The notes under the pieces: generated by a model | The model's database searches: none | What the model saw: only the letters and a program-made list of their open reading frames with translations | Told to the model about the DNA's origin: nothing | Shown here: piece by piece, positions 35,452 through 45,174 of the stretch | Layout: the number at the start of each line of letters is the position of its first letter | Position numbering within the stretch: position 1 is the stretch's first letter | Assembly (NCBI RefSeq): GCF_020166515.1 | Contig: NZ_JAINZT010000004.1 | Coordinates: 1 to 64,000, forward strand | Direction: 5' to 3' | Source of the DNA: Robertkochia flava | Lineage (GTDB): Bacteria; Bacteroidota; Bacteroidia; Flavobacteriales; Flavobacteriaceae | Length of the DNA stretch: 64,000 nt | Program-made: the position numbers and the translations under genes

Positions 35452-37935
35452 TTATAAAATACCGCCACCACCGCCTTTGGTACGGTCATCACGTTGCTTG
35501 CGTTGCAGAGCGCGGTTCTTACCGCTGCCAAACTGGTAGGACAGCCCGACAAATACAGTATTGCTTTCCCAGTTAAACTGGCCTCTTTGGGCAAACGGCC
35601 TGTCGGTCTCAAAGCCCCATTGGGCAGTATTGAAGATGTCGTTGTAATTCAGGCTTACACTTCCTTTCCCCTGGGCAAAGGTGTAACGTGCCCCCGCATT
35701 AATAAAATACATGGGGTTTTGATCTACCTGGAGGGTTTCCACCCCGCCTCTGTATAGCCCGAAAAGGTTAAAGGAAAGCTTTTCAGTTACCTTAAAACTA
35801 TTGTTCATTCTCAGGTTGAGAATATTGTTCTCTACCTCTATCGCATCGATGGTGATATCATCGGGAGTCGGGTCCGGGATCGACGGATCCAGGCGTTCTG
35901 TTAGTCCCCGCTGGGTCTGAGCAAAAAATTCGGCACTCATGTTCACACTCCACCATTTCGCCAGGTTCAGGTTGGTATTGAGCTCCACCCCATAGGCTTC
36001 CGTGTCGTTAAAATTATCCCAGGTCAGGATCTGCTTGGTCAGGTCCCTGCGGTCTATGTAAACAGCCCTGTTGATCTCATCCTGTATCTGCCTGAAAAAT
36101 CCACCGAAGGTGATACTACCCAGTTTTTCCATACGGTGGGTGTAGTTCAGCTCAAGGGAATTGGTGAATTGCGGTAACAGGTTCTGATTCCCGAAGGAGG
36201 AGAGTTGCGGAGTACTCCATTCCCGTATAGGATTTACCTGCTGCAGCCCCGGACGGTCTACCCTGCGGCTGTAACTGATCTGGTACTGATTCTTTTCGCT
36301 GGGTGCATACCTTAAAAACGCAGAGGGATACAGCTGGAAATAGTCGTCTGTAAAGGAGCGCTCTCCGTTGGTGACTGCGGTAACCGATACATCTTCGACC
36401 CTGGCGCCGACCTGGTAGCTCCACTTTTCAAAATTTTGCCCGAAGGTGGCATAGGCCGAATAGATGTCCATTCCGTAGATAAAATTAGTGTTCGGGGTAG
36501 GAACCAGGTTCCCGTTCTCATCAAAGTTTAATCCGGTGGAAGCATAGTCTACATCGGTTTCGAACAGCCGGGATTCCAATCCGAGTTCCAGTTTGGATTT
36601 TTCGCTCAGCGGATTCACATAATCCAGGTTTACGATGCTTTGGTCTCTATGGGTATTCACAAAGTCCATATAATCGGGGATCTGGGAGAATCCTGAAAAG
36701 TCGAAAAGGGCATCCTGGTTGTTGTCAAAGGTACTGTAATCGGCCTCCAGGCCAATGTTATGCCCTTCTTTGGCAAAATCCAGTTTGTATACAAAATTAT
36801 ATTGTTCGGTATGGTTGTAGTCGTCGAATACCGTGCTCTGGGTACCGTTAAGGGATGGGTCTCCAAGGTAAATGATATCGGTATCTCCCGTTCCCAGGCC
36901 ATCAAAGAAGTTCTGGTTGGTAAAAAAGGACACCGTATTTTTTTCATTCAAATAGAAGTCGAGCCCCAGTTTGTACAGGTTCGATTTATTATTGTTGAAG
37001 AAATAAAATTTCTGGAATTGTTTTTCATTGAAGTCCGAGGCAGGGTCATCCAGTCGTTCTATAAAACCGTCGTTTACATTCTTACTGGTGTTATTCCCGT
37101 AACTGCCGTAAAAGTTGAATTTTCCCTGCCGGTAGTTCAAGTCGAGGGATCCGTTGAATTTCGCTTCGATTTCATATCCGAGTCCCATATTCAGGTTCCC
37201 GTTAAACCCGATATTGGCATTTTTATGCAAAACAATATTGATAAGTCCGCTCATTCCTTCCGGATTGTATTTTGCTGAAGGATTGGTAATGAGTTCGATC
37301 TTTTTAATGGAGGTTGAAGGGATCTGGCGCAACAGCTGGGCTACGGGTACGTTCGAGAGTTTACCGTCAACCATTACCCGCACATTGCTGTTTCCTCTCA
37401 GGGAAATATCCCCCGATTGCTGGTCGACATTCACAGACGGGATGTTGTTCATGATCTCTGCGGCAGTAGCTCCCTGGGTGGTCAGGTCTTTCCCTACATT
37501 GATCACTTTCCTGTCGATCTTCTGTTCTATGGTAGAACGTTCAGCCACCACATCGACACCCTCGAGTTCGGTCACGTTCTCTTCCAGGGCGATGGTGCCC
37601 ATATCTACACGCCGGTTGCTTCGGGAAATGGTTATGGTTTTGGTGAAATTCTTGTATCCTATAAACTGGATTTCGAGGATATGTTCGCCTTCTTCTACTT
37701 TTTCGATCTCAAAACTCCCGTCTTCTGCGGTAATACCTCCGGTTACGGCACTTCCATCTGCGGTAGATTTAATTACCACAGAGGCATAAGGCACGGGTTG
37801 TTTCAGGTTTTGGTCTATAACCTTTCCGGTAACGGTGCCTATCTTTGCAGGGAGGTCTGAAGGTTCTTCCGGGGCAGGTTGCGCAGTACTCAGTACGCCA
37901 ACTAGAAGGGCGCACATCAGAAAAAATGATTTCAT
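35452..37935 (-). CDS. TonB-dependent receptor / OMP_b-brl family outer-membrane protein
   Basis: The start is the ATG at 37935 (MKSFFLMCALLVGVLSTAQ), which begins a signal peptide; an upstream in-frame Met at 38046 is not credible. About 827 residues. Carboxypeptidase-regulatory-like domain near 28-110 (GTVTGKVIDQNLKQPVPYASV), plug near 140-240 (VIVGKD-like VINVGKDLTTQGATAAEIMNNIPSVNVD), then a 22-strand-type barrel ending in aromatic-rich strands and a Gly/Lys tail (QRDDRTKGGGGGIL). No SusD partner is adjacent, so this is the PF14905-like class rather than a SusC glycan importer. Ligand unknown. Confidence 0.9.
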   Translation of the reverse strand: MKSFFLMCALLVGVLSTAQPAPEEPSDLPAKIGTVTGKVIDQNLKQPVPYASVVIKSTADGSAVTGGITAEDGSFEIEKVEEGEHILEIQFIGYKNFTKTITISRSNRRVDMGTIALEENVTELEGVDVVAERSTIEQKIDRKVINVGKDLTTQGATAAEIMNNIPSVNVDQQSGDISLRGNSNVRVMVDGKLSNVPVAQLLRQIPSTSIKKIELITNPSAKYNPEGMSGLINIVLHKNANIGFNGNLNMGLGYEIEAKFNGSLDLNYRQGKFNFYGSYGNNTSKNVNDGFIERLDDPASDFNEKQFQKFYFFNNNKSNLYKLGLDFYLNEKNTVSFFTNQNFFDGLGTGDTDIIYLGDPSLNGTQSTVFDDYNHTEQYNFVYKLDFAKEGHNIGLEADYSTFDNNQDALFDFSGFSQIPDYMDFVNTHRDQSIVNLDYVNPLSEKSKLELGLESRLFETDVDYASTGLNFDENGNLVPTPNTNFIYGMDIYSAYATFGQNFEKWSYQVGARVEDVSVTAVTNGERSFTDDYFQLYPSAFLRYAPSEKNQYQISYSRRVDRPGLQQVNPIREWSTPQLSSFGNQNLLPQFTNSLELNYTHRMEKLGSITFGGFFRQIQDEINRAVYIDRRDLTKQILTWDNFNDTEAYGVELNTNLNLAKWWSVNMSAEFFAQTQRGLTERLDPSIPDPTPDDITIDAIEVENNILNLRMNNSFKVTEKLSFNLFGLYRGGVETLQVDQNPMYFINAGARYTFAQGKGSVSLNYNDIFNTAQWGFETDRPFAQRGQFNWESNTVFVGLSYQFGSGKNRALQRKQRDDRTKGGGGGIL

Positions 37936-38003
37936 TGGTTCGTCTTTTTGATTGATGATTGATGATTCCGGAAGATCCGGATACATAAATGACGAACTTG
38001 CAT

Positions 38004-38011
38004 TATGTTTG
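38004..38011 (+). promoter_or_regulatory. -7 element TATGTTTG of the CoA-binding protein gene
   Basis: Exact TAnnTTTG match 36 bp before the ATG at 38047, in the divergent region. Confidence 0.45.
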
Positions 38012-38046
38012 TTACAGGAAAAGAAAGCTTTAACACTAATTAACAC

Positions 38047-38406
38047 ATGAAAAAGACCCTGGTTTTAGGAGCCTCTGCAAAGGCCGACAGGTACAGTTAT
38101 ATCGCCATTAAAAGACTTACTGCCGCCCATATTGATACGGTGGCCGTGGGCAGGCGTAAGGGTACTGCCTGCGGAATTGAGATTCACGACGAACCTGTAC
38201 CCTTTACCGGGGTGCACACGGTTACCCTCTACCTTAATCCAGAAAATCAAAAACCGTTTTACGAGTATATTCTTTCACTGGCGCCTCAAAGGGTGATCTT
38301 TAATCCCGGTACTGAGAATCCGGAACTCTATGCGATCCTTAAGAAAAACGGCATCACCATTGAGGTGGCTTGTACCCTTGTCATGCTTTCGGTAAAAACC
38401 TACTGA
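38047..38406 (+). CDS. CoA-binding (YccU-like) Rossmann-fold protein
   Basis: 119 residues. N-terminal TLVLGASAKADRYSYIAIKRL (nucleotide loop), EIHDEPVPFTGVHTVTLYLNPENQ, and RVIFNPGTENPELYAILKKNGI. The CoA_binding_2 family binds CoA-like cofactors in the cytoplasm; the role is not settled. Its 3' end overlaps the convergent symporter gene by 7 bp. Confidence 0.88.
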   Translation: MKKTLVLGASAKADRYSYIAIKRLTAAHIDTVAVGRRKGTACGIEIHDEPVPFTGVHTVTLYLNPENQKPFYEYILSLAPQRVIFNPGTENPELYAILKKNGITIEVACTLVMLSVKTY

Positions 38407-39857
38407 GCCATTACGGGGCCTTCTTTTCTGCTAATCAGCAATAATCCGATAAAGGTCAGGGCTCCGTTGAGGATAAGAATAAAGAATCCGAAGTCAAAGC
38501 CGTACACTCTGAAACAATAATCGCTTATAAAGTAAGACAGCACCGGAGACAGTACCGCCAGGAACGGTACCAGTTTGTCTTTGACCTTCAGGGAGGTGAA
38601 AAGTCCGAAACTGTAAAGTCCCAGAAGGGGGCCATAGGTATATCCGGCAAAGGTGAACAGCTTCGCGATCACGCTCTCGTTCTTAATAATGTATTTAAAA
38701 GTGATGATCACCAGGATAAGCAGGATGGAAAAGAGGATGTGGATCCTTTTTCGAATCCGTATCCGGTCTTCTTCCGGGTATCTTTTTTCCAGGTCCACAA
38801 TATCCACGCTAAAAGATGTGGTCATAGAGGTCAGGGCGCTGTCGGCACTGCTGTAAGCTGCCGCAATCAGGCCAATAAGGAAAAATACAAAAACCGCTGT
38901 ACCCAGGTATTCTGAGGATAGCACCGCAAAGAGGTCATCCCTGTGGGCATCAATTCCAAACTGTCGGGCATATTCGGTAAGGAGTAAGCCGAGAACAAGA
39001 AAAACGAGGTTTACGATGGTAAGTACTATGGTGAACCAGAACATGTTTTTCTGGGCATCCTTCAGGCTGCGACAGGTTAGGTTCTTTTGCATCATATCCT
39101 GGTCGAGCCCTGTCATAACCACTGCAATAAAGGCTCCTGATAAAAATTGTTTCCAGAAGTATTCCCCGCTTTTCACGTCGTCGAAGAAAAATATACGGGA
39201 GAGGTCACTGCCCGAGATATAACTGATGAGTCCGGTCTCGGCCAGGTCAAGTTCGTTATATACACTAACCGTGGCTACCCCAACGGCTATAAGCATGAAC
39301 AGGGTCTGAAGGGTGTCTGTGTAAACAATGGTTTTGATACCGCTCTTAAAGGTATACAGCCAGATCAGGACAATGGTAAGGGTTACCGTTACCCAGAAGG
39401 GGATTCCGAGGGCATTGAAAAGGATCACCTGCAAGACATTCGCCACCAAAAACAGCCTGAAGCTGGCCCCCACGATTCGGGAAACCAAAAAAAGTGAGGC
39501 TCCGGTTTTGTAACTCGCGTTGCCGAAGCGGTGCTCGAGGTAGGTGTATATGGAGGTTAGGTTTAACCTGTAGTAAAGGGGGAGCAATACGGTACCGATA
39601 ATGAGGTATCCCAGGATATAACCCAAAACCATCTGCATATAACTGAAGCTGGAGGCTTCCACCCATCCGGGGACTGAAATAAAGGTTACTCCACTCAGAG
39701 TGGCCCCGATCATCCCAAAGGCGACAACATACCACGGAGACTGCCGGTTTGCTTTAAAAAAACTTTCATTACTTTCTTCCTTTCCGGTGAGAAAAGAGAT
39801 CAGGATAAGAAGCAGGAAGTAGGCCGCAATAAGGGAAATGATAAAGATGGGTTGCAT
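38400..39857 (-). CDS. Sodium:solute symporter (SSS family)
   Basis: The start is the ATG at 39857 (MQPIFIISLIAAYFLLLILIS), which begins the first helix; the Met at 39890 would add a charged leader. About 485 residues and 13 hydrophobic segments. Family features are GATLSGVTFISVPGWV in helix 2, FLIGLIAAAYSSADSALTSMTTSF (Na2-site Ser-Ser region) in helix 8 and SVDIVDLEKRYPEE after it. It couples Na+ entry to uptake of an unknown organic solute. No helper gene adjoins it. Confidence 0.92.
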   Translation of the reverse strand: MQPIFIISLIAAYFLLLILISFLTGKEESNESFFKANRQSPWYVVAFGMIGATLSGVTFISVPGWVEASSFSYMQMVLGYILGYLIIGTVLLPLYYRLNLTSIYTYLEHRFGNASYKTGASLFLVSRIVGASFRLFLVANVLQVILFNALGIPFWVTVTLTIVLIWLYTFKSGIKTIVYTDTLQTLFMLIAVGVATVSVYNELDLAETGLISYISGSDLSRIFFFDDVKSGEYFWKQFLSGAFIAVVMTGLDQDMMQKNLTCRSLKDAQKNMFWFTIVLTIVNLVFLVLGLLLTEYARQFGIDAHRDDLFAVLSSEYLGTAVFVFFLIGLIAAAYSSADSALTSMTTSFSVDIVDLEKRYPEEDRIRIRKRIHILFSILLILVIITFKYIIKNESVIAKLFTFAGYTYGPLLGLYSFGLFTSLKVKDKLVPFLAVLSPVLSYFISDYCFRVYGFDFGFFILILNGALTFIGLLLISRKEGPVMAQ

Positions 39858-39941
39858 GTAGGTTTTGGTTTTTGAAGAGCCAAAATACAAAACTTCATAT
39901 AATCCTGTTTTGTGGTTTTAGAAAATCGTAAATTCGCCACG

Positions 39942-40559
39942 ATGGATTTTTCTTCTAAACTACTGGAAAATGCTGTTTACGAGGTGTCTCAGCTTCCCGG
40001 GATCGGGAAGCGAACGGCCTTGCGGCTGGTGCTGCACCTGTTGAGGCAACCTAAGGAGCAAACCGAAGATCTTTCCAGGGCCCTGCTGGCCCTGCGCATG
40101 GACATCAGGTACTGCAGCAATTGCCATAATATTTCAGATACAGAGCTTTGTCAGATCTGTGCCAATCCTAAAAGAGAGCGAAAGCTGGTTTGTGTGGTGG
40201 AGGATATCCGTGATGTTATGGCCATTGAAAACACAGGCCAGTATAACGGATTGTACCATGTGCTGGGAGGAAAGATCTCTCCCATGGATGGGGTTGGCCC
40301 CCAGGAGCTTACCATCGAATCTCTGGTGGAGAAAGCCAGGCAGGGAGAGGTGGAAGAAGTGATCTTTGCTCTGAGCTCTACCATGGAAGGAGATACCACG
40401 AACTTTTATATTTTTAAGCAGCTCGAACCTTTAGGGATCAGGACTTCGGCTATTGCCCGTGGAATTTCGGTGGGAGATGAGCTGGAATATGCCGATGAGG
40501 TTACTCTGGGGCGCAGTATCATGAACAGGGTGCCTTTTGAAAATTCGTTAAAAAGCTAA
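39942..40559 (+). CDS. recR: Recombination mediator RecR
   Basis: The start is the ATG at 39942 ([29 protein letters not shown]), in line with family length (~205 residues). HhH at LPGIGKRTA; four-Cys zinc finger [18 protein letters not shown]; Toprim domain with [14 protein letters not shown] and [16 protein letters not shown]; and the C-terminal Walker-B-like region. It works with RecF/RecO to load RecA at gaps. Confidence 0.96.
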   Translation: MDFSSKLLENAVYEVSQLPGIGKRTALRLVLHLLRQPKEQTEDLSRALLALRMDIRYCSNCHNISDTELCQICANPKRERKLVCVVEDIRDVMAIENTGQYNGLYHVLGGKISPMDGVGPQELTIESLVEKARQGEVEEVIFALSSTMEGDTTNFYIFKQLEPLGIRTSAIARGISVGDELEYADEVTLGRSIMNRVPFENSLKS

Positions 40560-40664
40560 CAAACAAGAGGTTGCTGTTCATTCATTAAAAATAGTATAAC
40601 GAAATATTGTTTTTTTAATTATTTTCGCAAAACAAACACATAAAAACAGCTATAAATTATAAAT

Positions 40665-42011
40665 ATGGCAAAATTTGAACTAAAACTTCCTCAGATGGGT
40701 GAGAGTGTTGCAGAGGCAACGCTTACTGCTTGGTTGAAAGATGTAGGAGACACCATAGAAGCTGATGAGGCCGTGGTAGAGGTGGCTACCGATAAAGTAG
40801 ACTCTGAAGTGCCCAGCGAAGTAGAAGGGGTGCTCGTAGAAAAGTTCTTTGATGTGGATGATGTGGTTAAGGTGGGCGAGGTCATCGCTGTTATCGAAAC
40901 CGAAGGAGAGGGTGAAGCTTCCGAAACACAGGAGCGCACGACAACAGAAGTGCAGGAGCCGGTAACGGAAGAAAAGGCTGCTGCCAACCTGGAAACCCAG
41001 ATGAAAGAGGTGAAGTCTTCCGTTTCTGCAGAAGAGCAAACGGATTTCTCCGCTTCGGAACGTTTTTATTCTCCACTGGTGAAGAATATCGCAAGGGAAG
41101 AAAATGTAAGCCTTGAGGAATTAGAAAAGATACAGGGTAGTGGCAAGGATGGCCGCGTTACCAAGGATGATATTTTATCCTATATTGAAGGGCGTGGTGA
41201 ACAGCCGGTACAGGCAACCCAGGTTGCCCCTGCTGCAAGTGCGCCAAAGCCGCAGGCTGCTCCTGCACCCAAACCAGCTCCAACGCCGGTTTCCGTGAGC
41301 GGAGAAGATGAGATCATCGAAATGAGCCGTATGGGGAAACTTATTGCCCACCATATGGTAGAGAGTGTGCAGACTTCGGCTCACGTACAGAGCTTTATAG
41401 AAGTGGATGTTACCGCCATCGTAAAATGGAGGAATAAGGTAAAGAACACCTTCCAGGATCGCGAAGGTGAAAAGCTTACTTTTACCCCTATTTTCATGGA
41501 GGCCGTTGCCAAGGCTATCAAGGATTTCCCGATGATCAACATATCAGTAGATGGCGATAAGATCATTAAGCGTAAAAATATTAACCTGGGAATGGCAGCT
41601 GCCCTTCCTGACGGTAACCTGATCGTTCCGGTCATTAAAAATGCCGACCAGCTTAACCTGGTAGGAATGGCTAAGAAAGTCAATGATCTCGCCAACAGGG
41701 CGCGTCATAATAAGTTAAAGCCGGATGAGATCCAGGGTGGTACCTATACAGTTACCAATGTGGGAACCTTTGGCAGTGTTATGGGTACGCCCATTATTAA
41801 TCAGCCCCAGGTAGCAATACTGGCTTTGGGTGCCATTCGCAAGGTGCCGGCTGTTATCGAAACTCCTGAAGGTGATCTTATCGGAATACGCCATAAGATG
41901 TTCCTTTCTCACAGTTACGATCACAGGGTAGTCAACGGTGCTCTGGGAGGCCAGTTCGTAAAGCGGGTGGCCGATTACCTGGAGTCATGGGATATTAACA
42001 GGGAAATTTAA
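40665..42011 (+). CDS. 2-oxo acid dehydrogenase E2 component (lipoyl acyltransferase)
   Basis: 448 residues. One lipoyl domain (1-80) with the lipoylated Lys in VEVATDKVDSEVPSE; a Glu/Thr/Ala linker; an E1/E3-binding domain (FYSPLVKNIAREENVSLEELEKIQG to GRVTKDDILSYI); a Pro/Ala linker; and the catalytic domain ending HSYDHRVVNGALGGQFV (catalytic His and Asp-rich DHR). The single lipoyl domain and sequence style favour the branched-chain 2-oxoacid complex over pyruvate or succinyl types, but the substrate is not proven. E1 and E3 are not in the window. A terminator follows. Confidence 0.92.
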   Translation: MAKFELKLPQMGESVAEATLTAWLKDVGDTIEADEAVVEVATDKVDSEVPSEVEGVLVEKFFDVDDVVKVGEVIAVIETEGEGEASETQERTTTEVQEPVTEEKAAANLETQMKEVKSSVSAEEQTDFSASERFYSPLVKNIAREENVSLEELEKIQGSGKDGRVTKDDILSYIEGRGEQPVQATQVAPAASAPKPQAAPAPKPAPTPVSVSGEDEIIEMSRMGKLIAHHMVESVQTSAHVQSFIEVDVTAIVKWRNKVKNTFQDREGEKLTFTPIFMEAVAKAIKDFPMINISVDGDKIIKRKNINLGMAAALPDGNLIVPVIKNADQLNLVGMAKKVNDLANRARHNKLKPDEIQGGTYTVTNVGTFGSVMGTPIINQPQVAILALGAIRKVPAVIETPEGDLIGIRHKMFLSHSYDHRVVNGALGGQFVKRVADYLESWDINREI

Positions 42012-42031
42012 AACCTTGTTTTCAAGTTATT

Positions 42032-42060
42032 AAAACCCCGGCAGAGACCGGGGTTTTTTA
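42032..42060 (+). terminator. Intrinsic terminator of the E2 gene
   Basis: Stem AACCCCGG / CCGGGGTT, loop CAGAGA, T7. Confidence 0.92.
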
Positions 42061-42072
42061 TTGCCCATTGGT

Positions 42073-42080
42073 TATCTTTG
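42073..42080 (+). promoter_or_regulatory. -7 element TATCTTTG of the exonuclease operon
   Basis: Exact TAnnTTTG match 30 bp before the ATG at 42110, right after the terminator. Confidence 0.55.
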
Positions 42081-42109
42081 TGCGAAACGATAACGAAAAA
42101 GACCCTGCA

Positions 42110-42886
42110 ATGGAGCTGAATTTAACGAAACCTATCTGCTTTTTCGACCTGGAAACCACAGGGGTGGAAGTGGCTAAAGACCGGATCGTAGAGATCTCAA
42201 TATTGAAAGTATTTCCCAATGGCAACCGGGAGAGTCGTACCTGGCTGGTGAACCCGGAAATGCCCATACCCCCGGAATCTTCCGCTATTCACGGGATCAC
42301 CGATGAGAAAGTAGCCGCTGAGCCTACATTTAAGGAGCTCTCCAAAACCATTTATACCATGATCAAGGACAGTGATCTGGCCGGCTATAATTCAGATCGT
42401 TTTGATATTCCTTTACTGGCCGAAGAATTACTTCGGGCAGGGATCGATTTTGACCTTGGGAATAAGGTCACCGTTGATGTGCAGACCATTTTTCACAAAA
42501 TGGAAAAACGAACCCTGGAGGCGGCTTATAAGTTTTACTGCGATAAGACCCTGGTTGATGCGCATAGTGCCGAAGCCGATACCCTGGCTACCTATGAGAT
42601 CCTGAAAGCCCAGCTGGAGCGTTATGAAGAGCTGGAGAACGACATGAAGTTTCTCGGAGAATTCACCCAGCGCAAACGCAATGCCGACTTCGCCGGGTTT
42701 ATAGCCTATGACGAGGAAGGGATTGAGGTTTTTTCTTTCGGGAAACACAAAGGCAAGCCTGTGGAACAGGTGTTGGATGAAGAACCCGGATATTTTGGGT
42801 GGATGCTCAATGCCGACTTCCCGCTCTACACCAAAAAAGTGCTTACCGCAGTGAAGCTGCGCAAACTAAATACCAAACTAAATTAG
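42110..42886 (+). CDS. DnaQ-type 3'-5' exonuclease (epsilon-like)
   Basis: The start is the ATG at 42110 (MELNLTKPICFFDLETTG); the Met at 42068 would put the promoter inside the gene. 258 residues. DEDDh motifs: FFDLETTGVEVAKDRIVEI (Exo I), LAGYNSDRFDIPLLAEEL (Exo II), DAHSAEADTLATYEIL (Exo III, with His and Asp). The C-terminal ~50 residues (VFSFGKHKGKPVEQVL, EPGYFGWMLNADFPLYTKK) form the small extra domain common in Bacteroidota homologues. Likely a DNA repair or proofreading nuclease. It heads a run of closely spaced genes to cinA. Confidence 0.92.
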   Translation: MELNLTKPICFFDLETTGVEVAKDRIVEISILKVFPNGNRESRTWLVNPEMPIPPESSAIHGITDEKVAAEPTFKELSKTIYTMIKDSDLAGYNSDRFDIPLLAEELLRAGIDFDLGNKVTVDVQTIFHKMEKRTLEAAYKFYCDKTLVDAHSAEADTLATYEILKAQLERYEELENDMKFLGEFTQRKRNADFAGFIAYDEEGIEVFSFGKHKGKPVEQVLDEEPGYFGWMLNADFPLYTKKVLTAVKLRKLNTKLN

Positions 42887-42898
42887 GTTTTTCCACAT

Positions 42899-43510
42899 AT
42901 GAAGATCATTTGTATAGGAAGAAATTACACGGAACATATCGAGGAGCTGGAGAACGAAAAACCTTCCTCCCCGGTAATTTTCATGAAGCCGGATTCGGCT
43001 GTGCTACCCAAACAACAGGACTTTTATATCCCTGAATTTTCCAAAGATGTGCACCACGAGGTGGAAGTGCTGGTCAAGATCAAAAAAGTAGGGAAACACA
43101 TTAATGAACGGTTCGCTCATAAATATTATGACGAGGTTAGCCTTGGTATTGATTTCACAGCCCGTGACCTGCAGTCGCAGTTAAAGGCCAAGGGCCTGCC
43201 CTGGGAGAAAGCCAAGGGGTTTGACGGAGCCGCTGTTATCGGGAAATGGCATCCCAAGGAGGAGTTTGGAGACCTTGATAACCTGGACTTCAGGTTACTC
43301 CGGAACGGCGACCCCGTTCAACATGGGAATACCAGTCTTATGCTCTGGAAGATCGACGAATTAATTGCATACGTGTCTACTTTTTTTACCTTAAAAAAGG
43401 GAGATGTCATCTTTACAGGGACCCCTGCAGGAGTAGGCCGCGTGCAGGCCGAAGACCGGTTAACCGGGTATATACAGGAGAAACAGATTTTTGATATAAA
43501 CATAAAATAA
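42899..43510 (+). CDS. Fumarylacetoacetate hydrolase (FAH) fold enzyme
   Basis: 203 residues. MKIICIGRNYTEHIEELEN at the N-terminus, IFMKPDSAVL, the metal motif HHEVEVLVKIKKVGKHI (E-x-E), GIDFTARDLQSQLKAKGLPW, and GDVIFTGTPAGVGRV. Bacterial relatives are acylpyruvases or oxaloacetate tautomerases/decarboxylases acting on 2,4-diketo or enol acids. 12 bp after the exonuclease and 2 bp before the Hpt gene, so co-transcription is likely. Confidence 0.92.
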   Translation: MKIICIGRNYTEHIEELENEKPSSPVIFMKPDSAVLPKQQDFYIPEFSKDVHHEVEVLVKIKKVGKHINERFAHKYYDEVSLGIDFTARDLQSQLKAKGLPWEKAKGFDGAAVIGKWHPKEEFGDLDNLDFRLLRNGDPVQHGNTSLMLWKIDELIAYVSTFFTLKKGDVIFTGTPAGVGRVQAEDRLTGYIQEKQIFDINIK

Positions 43511-43512
43511 CC

Positions 43513-43848
43513 ATGAGTTATAATCTTGATAAGTTAAACGAATTGTCTGGCGGGGATAAGGATTTCAATGTGTCTATCATTGAAGTGTTCCTGTCAGAAA
43601 CCCCGGCTGATATGGAAAGCCTCGAAGGTGCAGTAAATGCCGGAGATCACGAGAAGATCTACCAGCACGCCCATAAGATCAAGCCCAACGCAGATCTTTT
43701 AGGGATGAATGATGCCCTTGAGGCCGTGCTGGCTATCGAAGGACATGCCAGGGGCGATAAGGATATGGATGCCATCCGTTCGCTGACCCAAACCGTAAAA
43801 GCTGAACTGGATAAGGCCTATCCCTTTTTTAAAGACTATATCGGGTAG
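43513..43848 (+). CDS. Orphan histidine phosphotransfer (Hpt) domain protein
   Basis: 111 residues, four-helix Hpt fold. IYQHAHKIKPNADLLG (about 50-65) carries the phospho-accepting His; the usual HxxKGxS motif is H-K-I-K-P-N here. No kinase or receiver domain is attached or adjacent. It could relay phosphate from a distant hybrid kinase. The start is 2 bp after the FAH gene stop, and 3 bp separate it from cinA. Confidence 0.9.
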   Translation: MSYNLDKLNELSGGDKDFNVSIIEVFLSETPADMESLEGAVNAGDHEKIYQHAHKIKPNADLLGMNDALEAVLAIEGHARGDKDMDAIRSLTQTVKAELDKAYPFFKDYIG

Positions 43849-43851
43849 TTT

Positions 43852-45090
43852 ATGCAGGCGGAGATCATAACCATTGGAGATGAGATCCTGATCGGACAGA
43901 TCATCGATTCCAATTCTGCTTTTATTGCAAAGGCACTGAACAGGATCGGGATCAGTGTGTATCAGATCACCTCGGTACAGGACGACCGGCAGCATATCCT
44001 GCAAGCCTTTTCTGATGCCGAAAGCCGGGTGGATGTGGTGATCGTTACCGGCGGACTTGGTCCTACCAAAGACGATATTACCAAGCATACCCTTTGTGAA
44101 TATTTTGAAGACGAGCTGGTGCAGGACCGCGAAGTCCTGGAGCATGTGGAATGGCTTTTTAAGCAGTATATCTCCTCTCCCATCTCAGAGATCAACCGAA
44201 GACAGGCCCTGGTACCATCTAGGTGCCGGGTTTTAAAGAATCACTTCGGTACGGCTCCGGGGATGTGGATGGAGCGCAATGGGAAAGTGTTTGTTTCCTT
44301 GCCGGGAGTGCCTTATGAAATGAAAGCCCTCATCGAAAATGCGGTGCTTCCTTTGTTGCAGGATACCTACCACCGTCCGTTTATTCTTCACAAGACCATG
44401 ATTACCTATGGACTGGGAGAAAGTGCCATTGCCAATAAAATAGAAGCCTGGGAGGATGCCTTACCCCATCACATAAAACTGGCTTACCTGCCTAACCTGG
44501 GCAAGGTCAGGCTGAGGTTAACGGCCCGGGGCGAGGATAATGAGGCGCTTACTGAGGAAGTAGACAGGCTCTTTAAAGCCCTGTACCCCATGATAGGGGA
44601 TTATATTGTTGGTTTCGAGGAGGAAGGACTTGTGGAGGCTGCCATAGGAGCGCTTCTGGCAGAAAAGAAAGAAACCCTGGCGGTGGCCGAAAGTTGTACC
44701 GGAGGTGCGCTGGCTGCCAGGATCACCTCTGTTCCGGGAGCCTCCCGGTATTTTAACGGGGGCATTGTGAGTTATGCCACCAAAGTAAAGGAGGAGGTCC
44801 TGGGGGTGTCTGCAGACCTCATTAAAACCCATTCGGTAGTCAGTGCAGTGGTGGCAGAGGCCATGGCTCTCGGAGTACGCCAACACCTTGGTGCAACCTA
44901 TGGGGTGGCTACTACCGGAAATGCCGGCCCGGAGAAAGGGGAGTCGGATGCTGAGGTGGGAACGGTTTTTATTGCCATTGCCACGGAAGATGGAGTTTTC
45001 AGTGAAAAATTCAACTTCGGAAACCACCGGGAAAAGGTTGTAAACAGGGCTGTAAACAAGGCTCTGGAAATGTTGCGGAAGGAAATTTAA
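43852..45090 (+). CDS. cinA: CinA family nicotinamide-nucleotide amidohydrolase
   Basis: 412 residues, the full two-domain form. The N-terminal MoCF-like domain (AEIITIGDEILIGQIIDSNSAFIA, VIVTGGLGPTKDDITKHTL) is followed by the C-terminal PncC domain (VAESCTGGALAARITSVPGASRYF, GGIVSYATKVKEEVLGV, TGNAGPEKG). It salvages pyridine nucleotides by deamidating NMN and, in the N-terminal domain, hydrolysing ADP-ribose. Last gene of the 42110-45090 run. Confidence 0.95.
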   Translation: MQAEIITIGDEILIGQIIDSNSAFIAKALNRIGISVYQITSVQDDRQHILQAFSDAESRVDVVIVTGGLGPTKDDITKHTLCEYFEDELVQDREVLEHVEWLFKQYISSPISEINRRQALVPSRCRVLKNHFGTAPGMWMERNGKVFVSLPGVPYEMKALIENAVLPLLQDTYHRPFILHKTMITYGLGESAIANKIEAWEDALPHHIKLAYLPNLGKVRLRLTARGEDNEALTEEVDRLFKALYPMIGDYIVGFEEEGLVEAAIGALLAEKKETLAVAESCTGGALAARITSVPGASRYFNGGIVSYATKVKEEVLGVSADLIKTHSVVSAVVAEAMALGVRQHLGATYGVATTGNAGPEKGESDAEVGTVFIAIATEDGVFSEKFNFGNHREKVVNRAVNKALEMLRKEI

Positions 45091-45174
45091 AAAAAATAGC
45101 AAAGCAGCTTGGCTAAAAGGCAAATAATTCGTTAATTTGCACCCTGTTTTGAAATAATACTAAAGTATATAAGA

